Shown here: positions 1 to 6,763 of the stretch, piece by piece | Numbering within the stretch: position 1 is the first letter of the stretch | Layout of the letters: every line of letters starts with the position of its first letter | Source of the DNA: Aphodovivens avicola | GTDB taxonomy: Bacteria; Actinomycetota; Coriobacteriia; Coriobacteriales; Eggerthellaceae | Length of the DNA stretch: 26,671 nt | NCBI GenBank assembly: GCA_018712515.1 | Contig: DVGW01000048.1 | Coordinates: 1-26,671 of the forward strand | Direction: 5' to 3' | The notes under the pieces: model-generated | Told to the model about the DNA's origin: nothing | Database searches by the model: none | What the model saw: only the letters and a program-made list of their open reading frames with translations | Translations under genes and position numbers: made by a program

Positions 1-399
1 GGCAGCCTCGGTCTCGGCCTCGGCGGCAGCAGCCTCAGCCTTGGCGGCCTCGGCCTCGGCCTTCTTGGCGAACTCCTCGGCACGCTTGGCCTTCTCGGCG
101 GCCTTGGCCTCGCGCTCGGCCTTCTTGGCAGCCTCGCGCTCGGCGGCGGCAGCGGCCTTGGCGGCCTTCTTGGCGGCCTCGCGCTCGGCCACGCGCTCCT
201 TGGCGCTGCCGAACTTGTCGGCGAAGCGCTGGACGCGTCCGCCGGTGTCGATCAGCTTCTGCGTGCCGGTGTAGAACGGATGGCAGGCGTTGCAGATGTC
301 GACCTTCAGCTCAGACTTCGTCGAACGGGTGACGAAGGTGTTGCCGCAGCTGCACTTGACGGTGCACTCGACGTAGTCGGGATGGATCCCTTTTTTCAT
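1..399 (-). CDS. rpmE: 50S ribosomal protein L31 with long Ala/Lys/Glu-rich C-terminal tail (3' end outside window)
   Basis: Ribosomal protein L31 of the large subunit, zinc-binding (C+) type. The start ATG at 397-399 follows an AAGGAG ribosome binding site. The first 65 residues are a standard L31: MKKGIHPDY at the N-terminus, Cys16 and Cys18, then DICNACHPFYTG carrying Cys36 and Cys39, and a TGGRVQRF motif. Normal L31 ends around residue 70. Here the frame stays open to the window edge (133 codons) as a low-complexity stretch of Ala, Lys and Glu (KKAAKAAA and AEAEA types), probably helical and first basic, then more acidic. The stop codon is not in the window. The family assignment is certain; the function of the tail is unknown, though it could contact rRNA or help bring proteins to the ribosome. 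Confidence 0.95.
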   Translation of the reverse strand, partial: MKKGIHPDYVECTVKCSCGNTFVTRSTKSELKVDICNACHPFYTGTQKLIDTGGRVQRFADKFGSAKERVAEREAAKKAAKAAAAAEREAAKKAEREAKAAEKAKRAEEFAKKAEAEAAKAEAAAAEAETEAA

Positions 400-551
400 G
401 ATGGTTCTCCTTTTCAGGCGCCTTGGTTTCCGACCAAGGCAAGACAAGCTTGTCTATTGTAGCGCGGCGCCGTCGAAAGTAAAGAACCAACCTGGCCCGC
501 TTCGCGATTTTTGCACAGAGGATCGAACACGCCCGCAGGCTTCGTCAACCT

Positions 552-1457
552 CTAGTCCAGCATCGACTCGTCGATCGGCAGGTTGTACGTCGCGGCGATC
601 TCGCGCAGGCCGGCGTCCGGGATCTCGAGCGGATCCGTCCCCAGGGCGCGCGCCGCCGTCTGCGCCCGCAGCCACACGTCCGCCGCCTTCTCCACCGCGT
701 GGATCATACCGAACGCCTCGTCGAACGTCGGCGCGCTGGCGAACATGCCGTGCTGCGCCCAGACGCAGGCGCTGCGCTCGACCATGGCGTCGGCGGTCGC
801 GCGGGCGATGTCGGTGCCGCCCGGCACCATCCACGGCAGCGCCGAGACGCCCTTAGGGACCGTGATGATGCATTCCGTCATCGCCTTCCACAGCGCGCGC
901 GTGACCGTGCGCGCATCGGCGGGCAGCACGCCCGTCATCGCCACGACGGCGCAGGGGTGCGCATGGTAGAGCACGCGGTCGGCGCCGATGGTGGCGTCCT
1001 TGCGCACGGCGTGCGTCATCAGATGGCTCGGAAGCTCGCTCGTGGGCACCCCGCCTCCCTTGAAGCCCCAGACGATGCGCCAGGAGCTGCCCGTGTCGTC
1101 GAGCTCGACGATGCCGATGTTGGCCGCCGGGTCGAGCGACACGTTGCGCATATGCGATCCCGCCGCCGTCACCAGGAACTTCTCGCCCGCCAGATTGAGG
1201 AGCGGGGACGGCAGCGCCACCCAGCTCGACGGCGTGTCGTAGAAAAACCCCTTGCATGACTGCACGTCTTCGGGCGCCATGCGGTAGCTGGCGTTGCCGC
1301 CGTTGCGCTCGTGCCAGCCCTGCCGCCATCCATCGTCGCACATCCGCACGAACTGCTTCACGAACGATTGCTGCTCCACCGCCACGCCCGACACGGCGCC
1401 TTTCGCGGCGGACACGCCCTTGTCGAGCACTTCTTGCGCGCTATCGAAAAAACCCAT
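552..1457 (-). CDS. rhaD: Rhamnulose-1-phosphate aldolase (class II aldolase)
   Basis: Cleaves L-rhamnulose 1-phosphate to dihydroxyacetone phosphate and L-lactaldehyde, in the cytoplasm. The 301-residue product matches RhaD along its length: HERNGGN (46-55), SLDPAANIGIV (107-117), PTSELPSH (138-145) with the catalytic Glu141, zinc ligands His165 and His167 in YHAHP, PWMVPGGTDI, and the third zinc ligand His236 in WAQHGMF. The start at 1455-1457 is preceded by AGGAGG. Compared with the roughly 274-residue enterobacterial enzyme there are about 24 extra N-terminal residues forming a predicted amphipathic helix and a Gly/Ala linker. No rhamnose kinase, isomerase or transporter lies nearby, so it is either an orphan or acts with a distant locus. 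A related substrate such as fuculose 1-phosphate cannot be excluded. Confidence 0.9.
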   Translation of the reverse strand: MGFFDSAQEVLDKGVSAAKGAVSGVAVEQQSFVKQFVRMCDDGWRQGWHERNGGNASYRMAPEDVQSCKGFFYDTPSSWVALPSPLLNLAGEKFLVTAAGSHMRNVSLDPAANIGIVELDDTGSSWRIVWGFKGGGVPTSELPSHLMTHAVRKDATIGADRVLYHAHPCAVVAMTGVLPADARTVTRALWKAMTECIITVPKGVSALPWMVPGGTDIARATADAMVERSACVWAQHGMFASAPTFDEAFGMIHAVEKAADVWLRAQTAARALGTDPLEIPDAGLREIAATYNLPIDESMLD

Positions 1458-1586
1458 CTGATCCTCCTAGTCGTCGCGACCGTCTCGTTGGGCATCATCC
1501 TACCGAACCGGCACCGAGCGGTCCGCAGGGTCGTGCCGGGAAGCCGCGGGGACGCAGGCGCCCCCCTATCTGCCACCATAAGTGTA

Positions 1587-1617
1587 AAGGCCGCCGGGCG
1601 GCGAGCCCGACGGCCTT
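1587..1617 (-). terminator. GC-rich hairpin upstream of rhaD
   Basis: Seven-base arms AAGGCCG/CGGCCTT are extended inward by a GC-rich, partly wobble-paired second stem. There is no good T-run on either side. It lies 130 bp ahead of rhaD and may terminate read-through from dfx or act as a leader structure for rhaD. Confidence 0.45.
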
Positions 1618-1782
1618 CGGCAGGTGAAACCGTTCCGTTTCCCGTTCGGCATTTCTTGCGGGTCAGCACTACATCGGCAAGCAGCGGCGAGGTGCGGACA
1701 AACGCGAGAAGCACCGAAATGACGTCGGAAGCGGTATGACAAAACCGCAGGTCGAGCATACGTCAGCGAGCGGACGCGAGGT

Positions 1783-1857
1783 GCGCCTGATAGACGCGAA
1801 AAGCCCCTTGGGTTGGACTTCGGTCCGCCCAAGGGGCTCTGAACGTCTAGCAGGCGC
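1783..1857. repeat. Nested hairpin after dfx (composite 3' element, copy A)
   Basis: Three nested stems: GCGCCTG/CAGGCGC (1783-1789 with 1851-1857), TAGACG/CGTCTA (1791-1796 with 1844-1849), and an 11-bp core AGCCCCTTGGG/CCCAAGGGGCT (1802-1812 with 1828-1838). The core closes on GGAC-TTCG-GTCC, a stable tetraloop hairpin. It probably works as a bidirectional terminator for dfx. Its architecture and core are shared with copy B at 9260-9347. Confidence 0.75.
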
Positions 1858-1883
1858 GCATCGCGCCCGCGCAGCGTCGGGCA

Positions 1884-1911
1884 GTTGCGTCGATTGTTAA
1901 ATCGACGCAAC
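1884..1911 (-). terminator. Hairpin straddling the dfx stop codon
   Basis: Perfect 11-bp arms (1884-1894 and 1901-1911) enclose a six-base loop that contains the TAA stop codon of dfx. The tsf and nrdD stop codons also touch hairpins, so this looks like a shared 3'-end arrangement. Confidence 0.65.
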
Positions 1912-2277
1912 CCACAACCCGTGGAGGTTGCAGTACTCGTAGACCTTCAGCGGCTTGTCGCCGGCAGCGATGGCGAAGTCGGCCTTGGGCTCGTCAGCGG
2001 CGGTGAGCTGGGCGACCTGGTAGCCCTTCTCGGTCACGAGCACGATGAACGCGATCAGGTGCTCTTCGGTCATCGGATGCAGCGTGCTGCCGACCTCGAC
2101 ATGCACGTTGGAGCCGTCGACGGTCACCACGGGCACGTGCTTCTCGGTGGCGGCGTCGGTGGTGTTGGCGACGAGCTCGGTCATCTTCTCACCGCAGCAT
2201 ACCAGCGGAACGCCGGCATCCCACGGCTTGATGGCGACGTTGCCGCAGTGCAGGCACTTGTAGAACGAGACATCCAT
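1897..2277 (-). CDS. dfx: Desulfoferrodoxin (superoxide reductase)
   Basis: Reduces superoxide to hydrogen peroxide without making oxygen, a typical defence of strict anaerobes, in the cytoplasm. The 126 residues show both iron centres. Centre I, a rubredoxin-like FeCys4 site, is YKCLHCGN with Cys8 and Cys11 plus CCGEKM with Cys27 and Cys28. Centre II, the Fe(His4Cys) catalytic site, has the conserved Glu45-Lys46-His47, then His67 and His73 in HPMTEEH, Cys116 and His119 in YCNLHG. This is the full-length two-domain (2Fe-SOR) form. The ATG at 2275-2277 is preceded by a GAGGGG sequence. It stands alone, with palindromes downstream, so it is probably monocistronic. Confidence 0.95.
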   Translation of the reverse strand: MDVSFYKCLHCGNVAIKPWDAGVPLVCCGEKMTELVANTTDAATEKHVPVVTVDGSNVHVEVGSTLHPMTEEHLIAFIVLVTEKGYQVAQLTAADEPKADFAIAAGDKPLKVYEYCNLHGLWVASI

Positions 2278-2395
2278 GGGGAACCCCTCTTCTCTCGGCG
2301 CGCGGCGGGCACGGCGTCCGCCGCATCGAATCCATCATAGCAGCGTCGATGCGGATGCGGCGGTGCGGCGCGCATCCGTTTCGATGCCGTAAATG

Positions 2396-3229
2396 TTACT
2401 TGTTTTGTGGCATTTCAGGAAGCCCCCGCTGCGGCTTCTTCATCCGAACCGCATAAACGAGCACGCACACGCCCACCACGACGAGCGGGACGGAGAGCAG
2501 CTGCCCCATCGTCAGCCAGCCGCCCCACAGGTAGCCCAGCTGCACGTCGGGCTCGCGCACGAACTCGACCAGGAAGCGGAACGCGCCGTACATGATCAAG
2601 AAGATGCCCAGGAACGTTCCGCGCGGGCGCGGCGGGCGCTTGCGCGACAGGGCGAACAGCACGCAGAAGATGACGACGCCCTCAAGCAGCGCCTCGTAGA
2701 GCTGCGAGGGGTGGCGCGGCATGTCGCCCGCCAGCCCGCCGAACACCACGCCCCATGGCAGATCGGTGGGCGCGCCCCACAGCTCGCCGTTGACGAAGTT
2801 GGCCAGGCGCCCGAACAGCAGCCCCAGCGGAGCCGCGACGCAGCCCATGTCCGCCAAGGTCAGATACGGGATGCCGGTGAACTTGGCCGCCGCGATGCCG
2901 GCCAGCAGCGCGCCGATCAGGCCGCCGTGGAAGCTCATGCCGCCGTGGTTGAGCGCGAAGATCTCCCACGGATGGCTGAAGTAGTAGCCGTCGCCGTAGA
3001 ACAGGACGTAGCCCAGACGTCCGCCCAGGATGATGCCGACGATCACGCAGACCATGATCGTGAGCAGCGCGTCCTCGTCCACGCGCACGCGCCAGCGCTT
3101 GGCGAGGCGCCAGATCACCAGCGCCGCGCAGGCAAACCCCAGGATGTAGGCGATGCCGTACCAGCGCACCGTCACGGGGCCGATGGCGAACGCGATCGGG
3201 TCCAAGTTCTGATAGATCTCGTTGAGCAT
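2396..3229 (-). CDS. lgt: Prolipoprotein diacylglyceryl transferase
   Basis: Transfers diacylglycerol from phosphatidylglycerol to the lipobox cysteine of prelipoproteins, at the cytoplasmic membrane. The product has 277 residues and about seven hydrophobic segments. Diagnostic motifs are GGMSFHGGLIG (96-106) with the essential histidine His101, the signature around GRLANFVNGELWG (140-152) with Arg141, PRHPSQLYEA (171-180), and FRFLVEFVREPD near the C-terminus. The start is at 3227-3229. In this window its likely clients include the HtsA-like lipoprotein at 22855-23799. It may be transcribed with the zinc-ribbon gene upstream, 74 bp away. Confidence 0.96.
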   Translation of the reverse strand: MLNEIYQNLDPIAFAIGPVTVRWYGIAYILGFACAALVIWRLAKRWRVRVDEDALLTIMVCVIVGIILGGRLGYVLFYGDGYYFSHPWEIFALNHGGMSFHGGLIGALLAGIAAAKFTGIPYLTLADMGCVAAPLGLLFGRLANFVNGELWGAPTDLPWGVVFGGLAGDMPRHPSQLYEALLEGVVIFCVLFALSRKRPPRPRGTFLGIFLIMYGAFRFLVEFVREPDVQLGYLWGGWLTMGQLLSVPLVVVGVCVLVYAVRMKKPQRGLPEMPQNK

Positions 3230-3303
3230 GGAAAACGTCCTCGCATAACAGGAAGCCGCCGGACGATCGCGCCGACGGCTTTCGAAAAACCTCTATCAAG
3301 CGG

Positions 3304-3519
3304 CTAGCGGCCCATCATGCCGGCGCCGACTTCGATGGCGGCGAACCGCACCTCCTCGCGCAGCTGCAAGGGTATGCGCTGCAGCGTCGACACCGACGCC
3401 CCGCACGCGGGGCACTCGAGCGTGAAGAGCGCGAGGTCGGGCCGCACCACCAGCATGGTGTCGTAGGCGCACACGTCGAGATCCTGCGCGCCGCACGCCG
3501 GACAGACGACCTTGCCCAT
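3304..3519 (-). CDS. Small zinc-ribbon protein
   Basis: A 71-residue protein with two CPACGA knuckles (Cys6/Cys9 and Cys36/Cys39) and an additional Cys17, consistent with one structural zinc ribbon. The ATG at 3517-3519 is preferred over a TTG nine bases upstream because the AAGGGGG ribosome binding site is nine bases from the ATG and directly abuts the TTG. The C-terminal 30 residues (QRIPLQLREEVRFAAIEVG) look like a short strand-helix element. I do not recognise a specific function. It could be a DNA- or RNA-binding or protein-docking domain. It lies upstream of lgt on the same strand. Confidence 0.75.
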   Translation of the reverse strand: MGKVVCPACGAQDLDVCAYDTMLVVRPDLALFTLECPACGASVSTLQRIPLQLREEVRFAAIEVGAGMMGR

Positions 3520-3577
3520 ACGGTTCAACCCCCTTCACGCGATGAAGTTCGGCCTCATGAACCCCATTGTAGCAGAA

Positions 3578-3619
3578 CGCCGCGCGCCGCTGCCCCAGGC
3601 GGGGACGCGGCGCGCGGCG
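3578..3619. terminator. GC-rich hairpin between symporter and zinc-ribbon genes
   Basis: Perfect 13-bp arms of alternating GC (3578-3590 and 3607-3619) around a 16-base loop that can itself pair (CCCC with GGGG). There is no T-run. It lies downstream of the symporter on the minus strand and probably takes part in transcription termination or RNA 3'-end protection. Confidence 0.6.
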
Positions 3620-3653
3620 CGGGATGAGCGGTGCGGGAGGCGGGCGGTTCGTC

Positions 3654-3732
3654 CGTCCGCGGACGCACCCGCAGATGGGTGCCGACCTGAGGACGGACGC
3701 ATGTCTGCGGCAGGAAACCCGTCCGCGGACGC
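3654..3732. repeat. Self-complementary 13-bp repeats framing a nested palindrome at the symporter 3' end
   Basis: Two exact copies of CGTCCGCGGACGC (3654-3666 and 3720-3732) contain the palindrome CGTCCGCGGACG, so they are both direct and inverted repeats. Between them is CCGCAGA...TCTGCGG. The second copy runs into the first base of the symporter stop codon (3732-3734). It probably acts as a terminator or REP-like element. Confidence 0.6.
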
Positions 3733-5156
3733 TACGCCATGCCCAGCCAGGCGGTTATCTTGGGGGCGTAGCCCATCACGAAGATGATGAGGATCAGCAC
3801 CGGGATGCCGTACTTCACCCACAGGCGCGTCTTGGCGGGGAACTTGATGCCCTGGCCCGCGTCCGCCTCGGCGAGGAACTTGTCCCAGCCCCAGCCGTAG
3901 CGGCACGTGCAGAACAGCACGAACACGAGCGAGCCGAGCGGCAGCATGTTGTTGGACACTATGAAGTCCTCAAGCGTCTGGATGTCGCCGATGCCGGGGA
4001 CGACGATGTCGGACCACACGTTGAAGCCGAGCGCGCAGGGCATGCTCAGCACGATGACCAGGATGCCGTTGAACACGACCGCGCGCAGGCGCGACATGCC
4101 CCACTTGTCCATCGAGAAGCTGATCAGGTTCTCGAACACGGCGATGACCGTGGACAGCGCGGCGAAGCTCATGAACACGAAGAACAGCGCGCCCCAGATG
4201 TTGCCGAGCGGCATCTGGCCGAACACCACGGGCAGCGTCGCGAACACCAGCGACGGGCCCGAGTCGGGCGTGACGCCGTAGGCGAAGCACGCCGGGAAGA
4301 TGATGAGGCCCGCCAGGATGGCGACGAGCGTGTTGAGCAGCGTGACGTTGATCGCCTCGCCGGTCAGGCTGCGCTCGCGGTCGACCTTGGAGCCGAAGAT
4401 CTCCATGGCGGCGATGCCCAGAGACAGGCTGAAGAACGCCTGGCCCATGGCGGCGTAGACCGCCTCGCCGAACGTCGACCACCCGCCCGCGAACATGCGG
4501 CTGAAGTCGGGCACCAGGTAGAACGCGATGCCCTCGCCCGCCCCGGGCAGCGTCATCGCGCGGATGCACAGCGCGATCATCGCGACGAACAGGATAGCCA
4601 TCATCCACTTGGTGATGCGCTCGACGCCCTTCTGAAGGCCCATGGCGCAGATGGCGAAGCCGATGAACACGGCGACCAGCATCCAGCCGATCACCTCGCC
4701 GGGGCTGGCCAGCATGGCGTTGAACGCGGCGCCCGTCGCCTCGGCGTCGGCGCCGTTGAACATGCCCGACGCCATCTTGGGGATGTAGGCGACCATCCAG
4801 CCGGCGACCGTGGTGTAGAACATCATCAGGATCATGCAGCCGATGTAGCCCCACCAGCTGAACCAGTGGAAGCGGCGCTTGGGCTCCAGGATGTCGAAGC
4901 ACTGGGCGCAGCTTTTCTGGCTGGCGCGGCCGACGGCGAACTCCATCACCATGACGGGCAGGCCGAGGATCACCAGGAAGATCAGGTACAGCAGCACGAA
5001 CGCGCCGCCGCCGTACTCGCCGGTGATGTAGGGGAAGCGCCACACGTTCCCCAGACCGATGGCGCATCCCGCCGCCACCAAGATGAAGCCTATGCGCGAG
5101 GCGAAGTGCTCGCGCTTCGGAGCCGCTTCGAAACCCGCCCCGTTGTTCTGATCCAT
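3732..5156 (-). CDS. Sodium:neurotransmitter symporter family (NSS/SNF) amino-acid transporter
   Basis: A Na+-coupled transporter of the LeuT/MhsT/TnaT family in the cytoplasmic membrane, expected to import amino acids. The 474 residues carry the family signature AIGLGNVWRFPY (32-43) in unwound TM1, followed by GEYGGGAF and PVMVMEFAVGR, and about eleven to twelve hydrophobic segments. TM6 contains FFSLSLGIAAMEIFGS. The start at 5154-5156 gives MDQNNG. The size resembles bacterial MhsT-type members, many of which lack TM12. Substrate cannot be read from the sequence; hydrophobic or aromatic amino acids are common for this branch. A TAGAAT -10-like hexamer on the minus strand at 5194-5199 is a possible promoter. 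It is divergent from murA. Confidence 0.9.
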   Translation of the reverse strand: MDQNNGAGFEAAPKREHFASRIGFILVAAGCAIGLGNVWRFPYITGEYGGGAFVLLYLIFLVILGLPVMVMEFAVGRASQKSCAQCFDILEPKRRFHWFSWWGYIGCMILMMFYTTVAGWMVAYIPKMASGMFNGADAEATGAAFNAMLASPGEVIGWMLVAVFIGFAICAMGLQKGVERITKWMMAILFVAMIALCIRAMTLPGAGEGIAFYLVPDFSRMFAGGWSTFGEAVYAAMGQAFFSLSLGIAAMEIFGSKVDRERSLTGEAINVTLLNTLVAILAGLIIFPACFAYGVTPDSGPSLVFATLPVVFGQMPLGNIWGALFFVFMSFAALSTVIAVFENLISFSMDKWGMSRLRAVVFNGILVIVLSMPCALGFNVWSDIVVPGIGDIQTLEDFIVSNNMLPLGSLVFVLFCTCRYGWGWDKFLAEADAGQGIKFPAKTRLWVKYGIPVLILIIFVMGYAPKITAWLGMA

Positions 5157-5464
5157 ATCTCGTCCTCGTTTCCTCTCGAAAAAAGCGGGGACGATTCTAC
5201 CACTACCCGCACGTCATGGGGGAATTATCCCGTCGAGGGCGAAACGGCGCCCAGCAATGCGGCGCGAAACAGGAACGGGCGCGTTCTCCTTCTCGAGAAG
5301 ACGCGGAAAACACCCGCCCTCTCTTCGCATCATGTTTCAATCATCGGTTGATCCTGCACCGGGTTTATCTGCTTTCGACGTGGAGGTTGCCCACCTCCCT
5401 CGTGGGCGAGGCGCGCGCGAGCTGCGGCATCCGTATAATAGACGGAACTGACGAAAGGGATTCC
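5157..5464. other. Divergent intergenic region between symporter and murA (308 bp)
   Basis: No gene seen. It should hold both divergent promoters: a minus-strand TAGAAT at 5194-5199 for the symporter and a plus-strand TATAAT at 5434-5439 for murA. Around 5281-5310 there is a hairpin centred on TTCTCGAGAA, and around 5383-5399 a small hairpin GGAGGT/ACCTCC. Confidence 0.5.
5434..5439 (+). promoter_or_regulatory. Candidate -10 box of the murA promoter
   Basis: A perfect TATAAT lies 26 bp ahead of the murA ATG in an otherwise GC-rich stretch. No good -35 hexamer is visible 16-18 bp upstream, so this is a moderate-confidence call from the -10 alone. Confidence 0.5.
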
Positions 5465-6754
5465 ATGTCTGAAGAGATCATCATCGTAGAGGGGACCGGC
5501 ACGCTCTCCGGCGAGGTGCAGGTGTCGGGCGCGAAGAACTCCGCGCTCAAGCTCATGCCCGCCGCGCTTCTGGGGCACGGCCGCTCCGTCATCCACAACG
5601 TTCCGCACATCTCCGACATCGCCGTGATGGAGGAGGTCATGCGCCGCCTGGGCGCCCGCGTCGAGCGCGATGGCGAGGACGGCCGCACGCTCATCGTCGA
5701 CACCGCCCCGGTGGACAAGTGGGAGACCCCCTACGAGCTCGTCTCCAAGATGCGCGCCAGCATCTCGGTGCTCGGCCCGCTGGTCGGGCGTTTCGGCGAG
5801 GCGCGCGTCGCCATGCCGGGCGGCTGCCAGATCGGCGCGCGCCCCATCGACATGCACCTGGTCGGCCTCGAGGCGCTCGGCGTCAAGTTCGAGATCAGGC
5901 ACGGCTTCCTGCACGCCACCACGCCCGAGGGCCTGCACGGCGCCGACATCGTGCTGGACTTCCCCAGCGTGGGCGCCACCGAGAACATGCTGATGGCCTC
6001 GGTCGTCGCCGAGGGCCGCACCCTCATCGAGAACGCGGCGCGCGAGCCCGAGATCGTCGATCTCGCCGACATGCTCAACAGCATGGGCGCGCGCGTGACC
6101 GGCGCCGGCACCTCCATCATCGAGGTCGAGGGCGTCCCGTTCGACGAGCTGCACCCCTGCGAGCACACCACGGTGGGCGACCGCATCGAGGCGGGCACGT
6201 TCCTGGTGGGCGGCGCGCTGACAGGCGGCCCCGTGACGGTGCGCGGCATCGACCCCAGCTATCTGCGCATGGCGCTGATGAAGCTCACCGCGATGGGATG
6301 CGACGTGGAGCACGGCGAGGACTGGATCACCGTGTCGCGCACGCGCGCGCTTACCCCCACCGACATCCAGACGCTGCCGCATCCCGGCTTCCCCACCGAC
6401 CTCCAGGCGCAGTTCATGCTGCTCGCGGCCCTGGCCGACGGGACGTCGGTCATCACCGAGAACGTGTTCGAGAACCGCTTCATGTTCGCCAGCGAGCTGG
6501 CGCGCATGGGCGCGGACATCTCCATCGAGGACCATCATGCGCTCGTCGAGGGCGTCCCCTCGCTGCAGGGCGCCGACGTGTCGTCGACCGACCTGCGCGC
6601 CGGCGCGGCGCTTGTTCTCGCCGGCATCGTCGCCGAGGGCGAGACCCGCGTGCACAACCTCAAGCACATCGACCGCGGCTACGAGGACTACGTCGGCAAG
6701 CTGCGCGGGCTCGGCGCCACGATCGACCGCCGCGCCGTCGACGGCGACCGCTAG
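5465..6754 (+). CDS. murA: UDP-N-acetylglucosamine 1-carboxyvinyltransferase
   Basis: First committed step of peptidoglycan synthesis: transfers enolpyruvate from PEP to UDP-GlcNAc, in the cytoplasm. The 429 residues show SGAKNSALK (21-29) with the catalytic Lys24-Asn25 pair, MPGGCQIGARPID (117-129) with the PEP-binding Cys121, and PTDLQAQF with the general-base Asp. Because the active-site residue is Cys rather than Asp, the enzyme should be of the fosfomycin-sensitive type. The ATG at 5465 follows GAAAGGGA. The frame is open further upstream, but those residues are not MurA-like. The LCP-family gene begins nine bases after its stop, so the two are probably co-transcribed as a cell-wall unit. 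Confidence 0.97.
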   Translation: MSEEIIIVEGTGTLSGEVQVSGAKNSALKLMPAALLGHGRSVIHNVPHISDIAVMEEVMRRLGARVERDGEDGRTLIVDTAPVDKWETPYELVSKMRASISVLGPLVGRFGEARVAMPGGCQIGARPIDMHLVGLEALGVKFEIRHGFLHATTPEGLHGADIVLDFPSVGATENMLMASVVAEGRTLIENAAREPEIVDLADMLNSMGARVTGAGTSIIEVEGVPFDELHPCEHTTVGDRIEAGTFLVGGALTGGPVTVRGIDPSYLRMALMKLTAMGCDVEHGEDWITVSRTRALTPTDIQTLPHPGFPTDLQAQFMLLAALADGTSVITENVFENRFMFASELARMGADISIEDHHALVEGVPSLQGADVSSTDLRAGAALVLAGIVAEGETRVHNLKHIDRGYEDYVGKLRGLGATIDRRAVDGDR

Positions 6755-6763
6755 GGGGCGCGC

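Larger units (their letters stand above)
1458..1896. other. Intergenic region between dfx and rhaD (439 bp)
   Basis: No convincing coding region. It holds two large palindromes, listed separately (1587-1617 and 1783-1857), and a 29-bp motif at 1745-1773 that recurs at 9229-9257 with 27 of 29 bases identical. The rhaD promoter should lie between about 1470 and 1590 on the minus strand, but I could not identify convincing -35 and -10 hexamers. Confidence 0.6.

Noticed and set aside
1897..1911. Possible programmed read-through or recoding at the dfx stop codon within a hairpin
   Set aside because: The protein is already full length at the TAA and what follows is not protein-like; a 3'-end hairpin is the simpler reading.
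3624..5351. Very long open frame on the plus strand opposite the symporter gene
   Set aside because: It is rich in His, Ala, Asp and Arg with no domain; it is the antisense shadow of a clear transporter, an effect of high-GC codon bias.
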